Below the pieces are notes generated by a model. It did no database searches. It saw only the letters and a program-made list of their open reading frames with translations, and was not told the origin of the DNA. Of a DNA stretch of 64,000 nt, positions 59,363 through 64,000 are shown piece by piece. Position 1 is the stretch's first letter. Each line of letters starts with the position of its first letter. Source of the DNA: Agreia sp. PsM10 (GTDB lineage: Bacteria; Actinomycetota; Actinomycetes; Actinomycetales; Microbacteriaceae); the NCBI RefSeq assembly GCF_030433855.1, contig NZ_JARUXC010000003.1, positions 248,001-312,000 of the forward strand, read 5' to 3'. A program made the position numbers and the translations under genes.

Positions 59363-62300
59363 ATGACCGACCGCACTATCGCGATCAGACTTACCGCCAA
59401 CGTCGCGGAGCACAACAAGAACATCGATCTAGCCAGGGAACGAGTTCAGGCCTACGGGGCCGAGACCGTTGCTACGGCTAATCGTCAAGAGGCGATGCAG
59501 CAGGCTGTGCAGAAGGTCGGCCAAGGCTTTCTCGTCGGCGGTCTCGCTATCGGCGCTGGTGTGGCCCTGGTGGTAACCGCATATGCGCGCTACGACAAGG
59601 CGCTGTCTGGCTTCGACGCCGTGGCCCAAGTGTCGGACGCGACCCTCTCGCAGCTCGGCGACACGGCGGTTACCCTCGGCAAGAAATACGGTGTAGGTGC
59701 ATCCGACGCGATCGCCGGCGCAACCGACCTCAAGAAGGCCGGCGTAGAGGTCGCCGACATCATGGGTGGCGCTCTAAACGGTGCCCTGACACTCACCGCG
59801 GCCGGGAACATGAGCGTGGGCGACTCTGCCGAGACCGCGGCCATCGCCATGACCCAGTTTGGGCTCTCTGGCAAGGACGTCCCCCACATCGCCGACCTCC
59901 TCGCCGCGGGTGCGGGCAAAGCCGTCGGTGAAGTCTCAGACCTCGCAGCGGCACTTCGACAGTCCGGGCTCGTCGCCAGCCAGTTCGGTCTTTCCCTAGA
60001 TGAGACAGTCGGCGGGCTGAGTGCGTTCGCCAGCGCGGGCCTGATCGGTTCGGACGCCGGTACGTCGTTCAAGTCGATGCTTCTCTCCATGGCGTCGCCT
60101 ACGGGTGTTGCGGCCAAGGAGATGGCTAAGTACAACCTCGACCTCTACGACGGGGAAGGCCACTTCATTGGCCTCAGCGCCGCGGCAGGTGCCCTACAGA
60201 CCAGTTTCAAGGGAGTGAGCGACGAGAACCGGCAGGCGGCGCTCTCGATCATCTTCGGCCAGGACGCGATTCGATCCGCAACCGTGCTCTACCAGCAGGG
60301 CGCGGCCGGAATCGAGAAGTGGACCGACATGGTCAACGATGCCGGTTACGCCGAGGAGATGGCGACGGCGAAGCTGAACAACCTCGATGGCGACTGGAAG
60401 AAATTCAACGCCACCCTCGAGGGCGACTTCATCAAAGCCGGATCCGGCGCGAACGACATCCTCCGCGGACTTGTCCAGGGTGCCACGGGGCTCCTCGACG
60501 TCGTCGGGGCCGTGCCCGCACCTGTGCTCGCGACAACGCTCGTCCTCGGCGCGCTCGGTGCCGGTCTCCTCATCGCGACAGGCGCATTCATCCTGGGAGT
60601 CCCGAAGGTTCTCGCGTTCCGGGCGGCTCTCGCAACGATCAGCGAGACCGCACCAGGTGTGGCCGCGAACGTGGGCCGGGTCACCTCTGCTCTCGGTGCG
60701 ATCGGTCGCGGTGCCCTCGCGCTCTCGCTCCTCGTTGGCCTGTTCCAGATGTTCGAAGCGAGCCTGAAACCGTCGACGGCCGAGCTCGCGAAGATGGATG
60801 CGGCGCTCGAGCGCGCGTCAAGCGGCACGGCGATCCTGAAAAGCGGAATCGCGAATGTCGAGTCGGGATCGGATTCGTTCAACCGTGCAGCCGCGAAGCT
60901 CGAGAACCTTGATGGCGTTCTGGACATCACCGCAGCTCGGTCGAAGGACTTCTGGGGTGCCCTCAACAACGGTGGCGCGCCGTCTGGCGTCGAAGGATAC
61001 GCGTTCAGCGACGCGGAGAAGGCGCTAAAAGCCATCGGCGGGCAACTGGGCACCCTGGCAGAAACAAACCTCCCAGCAGCCCAGAAAGCCTTCTCTCTTC
61101 TCGTGGAGAAGACCGACGGCAGCGAGCAGTCACAGTGGCGACTCCTCCGGGCAACCGAGGGCTACGAAGCCGGACTCCGTACCCAAGCGGAGGCGCTGGG
61201 CATCAACGTCGACACCACAGATGACGCCGTCAACAAGCAGCGACTTCTCGAGCTAGCCCAGGGAACCGGGCTCTACGCCACGAAGACTCTTACGGACGGC
61301 ACCACCGCGCTAGCCGACAGCACGCAGGCACAGGCACAGGCATCCGAAGAGGCATCGGAAGCGCTCGCGAAATGGATCGAGGCGACCTCGGACGCCGACG
61401 CTGCGTTCGTCGATCTCGGTTCGATCATGGACAACGTCCGCGAGAAGAACAAGGCCGCGGCCGAAGGCCTCGCGGATGCGTGGAACGAAGCCAACCCGGA
61501 TGAGCCCGCTCAGGAATGGGGCGACTTCTACGACGGCATGAGCGTGTCGATCGAGGACTACATGGCCGACCTGCAGAGGCAGGTCGACGCGCAGACCAAC
61601 TGGGAAGCGAACATGATCGCCCTCTCTGGGCGTGTGTCTACCGGAATGATCGATGAACTGCGTGACCTCGGCCCCGAGGGTGCCGACCAGGTGGCGCTCC
61701 TCAACACGATGACGGACGAACAGCTTGCGGTCGTCGAAGCGAACTTCGGGCAGCGCGCGGCCGGCGCCACGGGCCAGTTCGCGAGCACCCTCAACAACGC
61801 CGCTCCGGTGATCGCCGCGGCAGGCGCGCAGCTCGGGCAGGGCGCCGCGATGGAGATCGCGACGAAGCTCGCGAACGGGACTTCCACGGTCGACCAGATC
61901 ATGACCGATTACGGCATCACAATCGAGTCAATCAAACCCGAAGTCACGGTTACGGCCAAGACGGACGCAGCAGTCGCGTCCATCAACAGCGTGCAGACCG
62001 CGCTCGATTCGCTCGACACGTTCAAGTCGATCTCCGTCGCGATCTCGGCGGTAGTTGATGCCGCGACGAGCAAGGCCGACGGTGGGCTGATCCCGAACAT
62101 GGCCGGCGGTTCGCCCTCATGGTTCGGCAATGGAGTCGTCACCGGCCCCGGCGGATCTCGTGACGACAAGGTGAAGGCGAACCTTTCCCCCGGTGAGTTC
62201 GTTGTGAACGCGAGGCAGACCGCCGCGCATCTCTCCGACCTGATCGCCATCAACGCGGGCCAGGAGCCATCGTGGGGCGATAACGGCGTGTACGGGACCC

Positions 62301-62449
62301 CGACCTACCTCCGCAGCTCGCAAGGCTCCACAACAGGCGGCAGCACGACGACAGTAAACAACAGTTTCACCATCCACGCCGCCCCCGGGATGGACGAAGA
62401 CGCGCTGACCGACCGTATCGCTCGAAAGTTCGATAAAGCACTCCGCTAG
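59363..62449 (+). CDS. Phage tail tape measure protein, TP901 family
   Basis: The tape measure sets tail length and helps DNA pass into the cell. The 1028-residue protein has the TP901 core near residues 60-400 (DATLSQLGDTAVTLGKKYGVGASDAIAG, VGEVSDLAAALRQSGL), a hydrophobic segment (TTLVLGALGAGLLIATGAFILGV), long helical parts and a C-terminal Gly-rich stretch with GPGGSRDDKVKANLSPGEFVVNARQ. ATG 59363 has AAGGA 8 bases upstream. At roughly 1.5 A per residue it would match a tail of about 150 nm. No major tail protein, chaperone (gpG/GT) or distal tail gene accompanies it. Confidence 0.9.
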   Translation: MTDRTIAIRLTANVAEHNKNIDLARERVQAYGAETVATANRQEAMQQAVQKVGQGFLVGGLAIGAGVALVVTAYARYDKALSGFDAVAQVSDATLSQLGDTAVTLGKKYGVGASDAIAGATDLKKAGVEVADIMGGALNGALTLTAAGNMSVGDSAETAAIAMTQFGLSGKDVPHIADLLAAGAGKAVGEVSDLAAALRQSGLVASQFGLSLDETVGGLSAFASAGLIGSDAGTSFKSMLLSMASPTGVAAKEMAKYNLDLYDGEGHFIGLSAAAGALQTSFKGVSDENRQAALSIIFGQDAIRSATVLYQQGAAGIEKWTDMVNDAGYAEEMATAKLNNLDGDWKKFNATLEGDFIKAGSGANDILRGLVQGATGLLDVVGAVPAPVLATTLVLGALGAGLLIATGAFILGVPKVLAFRAALATISETAPGVAANVGRVTSALGAIGRGALALSLLVGLFQMFEASLKPSTAELAKMDAALERASSGTAILKSGIANVESGSDSFNRAAAKLENLDGVLDITAARSKDFWGALNNGGAPSGVEGYAFSDAEKALKAIGGQLGTLAETNLPAAQKAFSLLVEKTDGSEQSQWRLLRATEGYEAGLRTQAEALGINVDTTDDAVNKQRLLELAQGTGLYATKTLTDGTTALADSTQAQAQASEEASEALAKWIEATSDADAAFVDLGSIMDNVREKNKAAAEGLADAWNEANPDEPAQEWGDFYDGMSVSIEDYMADLQRQVDAQTNWEANMIALSGRVSTGMIDELRDLGPEGADQVALLNTMTDEQLAVVEANFGQRAAGATGQFASTLNNAAPVIAAAGAQLGQGAAMEIATKLANGTSTVDQIMTDYGITIESIKPEVTVTAKTDAAVASINSVQTALDSLDTFKSISVAISAVVDAATSKADGGLIPNMAGGSPSWFGNGVVTGPGGSRDDKVKANLSPGEFVVNARQTAAHLSDLIAINAGQEPSWGDNGVYGTPTYLRSSQGSTTGGSTTTVNNSFTIHAAPGMDEDALTDRIARKFDKALR

Positions 62450-62454
62450 ACACC

Positions 62455-62490
62455 AGCGCCCCCACCTTTCGAGGTGGGGGCGCTATTCGT
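62455..62490 (+). terminator. Terminator after the tape measure gene
   Basis: AGCGCCCCCACC and GGTGGGGGCGCT form a perfect 12-bp stem with a TTTCGA loop, followed by ATTCGTGTTT. It begins 6 bases after the tape measure stop. Confidence 0.85.
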
Positions 62491-62515
62491 GTTTGCGGGG
62501 CGGTAGCGTGACGCC

Positions 62516-62653
62516 ATGACGACACGAGATATCACGCCGAGAGACTGCCCCGAGCACGGACCATTCACGGGAGTTCTCATTCAACCGACCGGCGACACGC
62601 CCGAACTGTTCATCTGTGATGAATGCGAGAGGTTGAAGGAAGAAGTGAAGTAG
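62516..62653 (+). CDS. 45-aa protein with CxxH and CxxC pairs
   Basis: ATG 62516 to TAG 62653 encodes 45 residues with DCPEHGPF and ICDECERL, a likely zinc-binding arrangement (C-x2-H, C-x2-C). No clear Shine-Dalgarno is close to the start. The stop codon is part of the right integrase arm site. It is the last gene of the element; function is unknown, perhaps a small regulator. Confidence 0.5.
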   Translation: MTTRDITPRDCPEHGPFTGVLIQPTGDTPELFICDECERLKEEVK

Positions 62654-62668
62654 CACGTATGTAGCACG
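62650..62668. promoter_or_regulatory. Right-arm integrase binding sites (TAGCACG repeats)
   Basis: TAGCACG occurs at 62651-62657 and 62662-62668, an 11-bp step. With the copies at 52963-53029 they flank the core in the reconstructed attP. Confidence 0.6.
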
Positions 62669-62686
62669 ACCCCCCAGAAACGAGGA

Positions 62687-62710
62687 AAACCCCCGGTTTC
62701 CCGGGGGTTT
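62687..62710. terminator. Element-borne terminator replacing that of tRNA-Val(GAC)
   Basis: AAACCCCCGG and CCGGGGGTTT form a perfect 10-bp stem with a TTTC loop, and the minus strand continues TTTTCC. It stands 7 bases after the tRNA 3' end. It is a near-copy of the chromosomal hairpin at 52824-52850. Confidence 0.85.
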
Positions 62711-62711
62711 C

Positions 62712-62740
62712 TCTGTGGGCGATACTGGGATCGAACCAGT
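62712..62740. repeat. Right attachment site attR
   Basis: The 29 bp repeat attL exactly. Bases 62717-62740 are the 3' part of the intact tRNA-Val(GAC), so the element restores the tRNA it entered. Confidence 0.9.
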
Positions 62741-62787
62741 GACCTCTTCCGTGTCAGGGAAGCGCGCTACCGCTGCGCCAATCGCCC
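62717..62787 (-). tRNA. tRNA-Val(GAC)
   Basis: On the minus strand GGGCGAT pairs with ATCGCCC in the acceptor stem. The anticodon stem CTTCC/GGAAG holds the loop CTGACAC with anticodon GAC, and the T arm ACTGG-TTCGATC-CCAGT is perfect. It has 71 bases and no encoded CCA. Its 3' end is the integration target of the element. Confidence 0.95.
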
Positions 62788-62837
62788 ATTCGTTCGTCTC
62801 ACTCGGAGACTGAGTCTGTGAAACCCTGTTGAGTGGA

Positions 62838-62907
62838 GGTGGCGACGGGATTTGAACCCGTGTGGACGGCTTTGCAGGCCGCTGCCTCGCCTCTCGGCCA
62901 CGCCACC
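62838..62907 (-). tRNA. tRNA-Cys(GCA)
   Basis: On the minus strand GGTGGCG pairs with CGCCACC. The anticodon stem GCGGC/GCCGT (last pair mismatched) holds the loop CTGCAAA with anticodon GCA. The T arm includes GGGTTCAAATCCC. CCA is not encoded. It lies 50 bp upstream of tRNA-Val(GAC) in the same direction. Confidence 0.93.
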
Positions 62908-62961
62908 ATTCATTTGAGCTACACGACATTAGAACTGCATGTCGTGAATCTTCTCACTCGA

Positions 62962-63032
62962 GCGGATGACGAGATTCGAACTCGCGACCCTAACCTTGGC
63001 AAGGTTATGCGCTACCACTGCGCCACATCCGC
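62962..63032 (-). tRNA. tRNA-Gly(GCC)
   Basis: On the minus strand GCGGATG pairs with CATCCGC. The anticodon stem TAACC/GGTTA holds TTGCCAA with anticodon GCC. The T arm GCGAG-TTCGAAT-CTCGT closes with one G-T pair. CCA is not encoded. It is the first gene of the Gly-Cys-Val cluster; TAGAGT on the minus strand near 63063-63068 could be its -10 box. Nothing else is seen in 63069-63240. Confidence 0.94.
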
Positions 63033-63276
63033 ATTTGCTCGCTTTTCAGCGTGCGTTGAAGACTCTAGCCGATAGATCGCGGCTTGGCCAAACCGAGGCA
63101 TCCGCGGGGCGTCACAAACGGCATCCGAACCGCTTTCGTCCCCGGTAATCATGCCGAACGGGCGACCCGTGTGCACCCCGCTTCCCGGGCGTGTCGGGCC
63201 GGATCCGAGCGTCGATGTGCGATGCGGCCGTCGCGTCGGCTAGGATCATTCCGCGCTGCTTCGTGCGGCGCGTGAC

Positions 63277-63348
63277 GGGCGATTGGCGCAGTTGGTAGCG
63301 CGCTTCGTTCACACCGAAGAGGTCATCGGTTCGAGTCCGGTATCGCCC
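63277..63348 (+). tRNA. tRNA-Val(CAC)
   Basis: GGGCGAT pairs with ATCGCCC; CTTCG/CGAAG holds TTCACAC with anticodon CAC, and the T arm is ATCGG-TTCGAGT-CCGGT (one G-T pair). It has 72 bases and no encoded CCA (CAC follows). TAGGAT at 63241-63246 is a good -10 box, although no -35 is clear. It faces away from the other three tRNAs. Confidence 0.94.
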
Positions 63349-63357
63349 ACCCGTCGG

Positions 63358-63394
63358 AAGCCCTGATCAATCGCAAGATTGTTCGGGGCTTTCT
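63358..63394 (+). terminator. Terminator after tRNA-Val(CAC)
   Basis: AAGCCC-TGATCAATC and GATTGTTC-GGGGCTT form a long stem with a GCAA loop and are followed by TCTCTGTT. It lies 10 bases after the tRNA. Confidence 0.85.
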
Positions 63395-63444
63395 CTGTTC
63401 GGCAGCGAGGTGACGACGCCGGCTGCACCACGTGAGGGGATGCC

Positions 63445-64000
63445 ATGTCACAGCAGGTCGAGTTCGGACTGGACACGTTCGGAGACGTGACGACGGGCCC
63501 GGGCGGAACGCCCCGCTCCTATGCGCAGGTCATCCGCGACGTCATCGCGGAGGGAGTGCTCGCCGACCAGGTCGGCGTGGACTTCATCGGCCTGGGCGAG
63601 CACCACCGCGACGATTTCGCCATCTCGGCACCGGATGTCGCGCTTGCGGCCATCGCGGGACAGACGTCGCGCATCCGGCTCGGTTCTGCGGTCACCGTTC
63701 TGAGTTCGGACGACCCCGTGCGGGTGTTCCAGCGCTTCGCGACCCTCGACGCCGCATCCGATGGCCGGGCCGAGGTCATCCTCGGTCGCGGCTCGTTCAC
63801 CGAGTCCTTTCCCCTCTTCGGCTACGAGCTCAGCCAGTACGAGGAACTCTTCGAAGAGAAGCTCGACATCTTCACGCGCCTGCTGACAGAGAAGCCCGTG
63901 ACCTGGCAGGGAAGCACTCGGCCCGCGCTCGTCGACCAGCGCGTGTTCCCGACCACCGAGTCCGGAAAGCTGAAGACGTGGATCGGAGTCGGTGGAAGCC
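63445..64000 (+). CDS. Luciferase-like (LLM class) flavin-dependent monooxygenase, partial (runs off right edge)
   Basis: ATG 63445 is preceded by GAGGGG at about 7 bases and the frame is open to the right edge, 185 codons. The protein begins VEFGLDTFGDV and shows GLGEHHRDDFAISAPDVALAAIAGQTSRIRLGSAV, seen in parts as GLGEHHRDDFAISAPD and TSRIRLGSAVTVLSSDDPV, then EVILGRGSFTESFPLFG. These are typical of bacterial luciferase-like enzymes that use FMNH2 or F420. The substrate cannot be told. Confidence 0.88.
   Translation, partial: MSQQVEFGLDTFGDVTTGPGGTPRSYAQVIRDVIAEGVLADQVGVDFIGLGEHHRDDFAISAPDVALAAIAGQTSRIRLGSAVTVLSSDDPVRVFQRFATLDAASDGRAEVILGRGSFTESFPLFGYELSQYEELFEEKLDIFTRLLTEKPVTWQGSTRPALVDQRVFPTTESGKLKTWIGVGGS

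Larger units (their letters stand above)
52854..62740 (+). mobile_element. Integrated capsid-encoding phage satellite or reduced prophage in tRNA-Val(GAC)
   Basis: The element is bounded by a 29-bp perfect direct repeat (52854-52882 and 62712-62740) that includes the last 24 bases of tRNA-Val(GAC). The length from repeat to repeat is 9,858 bp. About fifteen intact genes lie on the plus strand in modules: regulation and integration, replication with iterons, small proteins, scaffold, capsid, small terminase and tape measure. Large terminase, portal, protease, head-tail connectors, major tail protein, fibre and lysis genes are absent. No gene is visibly broken. It resembles a helper-dependent satellite; the alternative is a degraded siphophage. 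AT-rich islands at 54475-54600 and 57256 contrast with the chromosome. Confidence 0.85.

Noticed and set aside
62483-62929. 148-codon minus-strand frame across tRNA-Val and tRNA-Cys
   Set aside because: It runs through two tRNA genes and a terminator; the sequence is not protein-like.

Overview
The window is high-GC DNA from an actinobacterium, most likely Microbacteriaceae or a close relative. The evidence is the collinear pyr, his/trp, aro and ruv blocks typical of that group, the long-form HisG, a PriA without helicase motifs, an mIHF-like domain fused to guanylate kinase, and heavy use of GTG starts with 4-bp stop/start overlaps. No rRNA gene or CRISPR array is present.

Positions 1-52702 are core chromosome, almost all on the minus strand. 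Read in the direction of transcription (right to left) they hold: thrS and a HIT hydrolase; pdxS-pdxT (PLP synthase); yebC, ruvC-ruvA-ruvB, yajC-secD-secF and rsh (Holliday-junction processing, Sec export, stringent response); rarA; rpsD with its terminator; three small membrane or envelope proteins; alaS, ruvX, mltG, aroE, aroC, aroK, aroB and aroQ (shikimate pathway); efp and nusB; pyrR-pyrB-pyrC-(membrane protein)-carA-carB-pyrF running into gmk and rpoZ; coaBC, metK, priA, fmt, rsmB and rpe; then hisE-hisG-hisF-hisI-trpE and a Trp-associated membrane protein cut by the left edge. The only plus-strand core genes are a membrane-anchored cyclophilin, a DUF349 protein and an AbiEi-like protein (36426-39175), which converge on rsh. 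pyrR is preceded by a compact PyrR-binding-loop-like hairpin next to its ribosome binding site.

Positions 52854-62740 are a 9.86-kb integrated element in the 3' end of a tRNA-Val(GAC) gene. It is bounded by a 29-bp direct repeat, and each end has its own hairpin terminator. All its genes are on the plus strand and intact: a small regulator, tyrosine integrase, excisionase behind an SOS-box-like palindrome, a winged-helix replication-type protein followed by seven iterons, small coiled-coil proteins, a scaffold-like protein, an HK97-type major capsid protein, a P27-type small terminase and a full-length tape measure protein. No large terminase, portal, protease, major tail, fibre or lysis gene is present. 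The layout suggests a capsid-encoding, helper-dependent phage satellite, although a neatly reduced prophage remains possible.

Positions 62717-63348 carry four tRNA genes: Val(GAC), Cys(GCA) and Gly(GCC) on the minus strand and Val(CAC) on the plus strand. A luciferase-like flavin monooxygenase gene then runs off the right edge.
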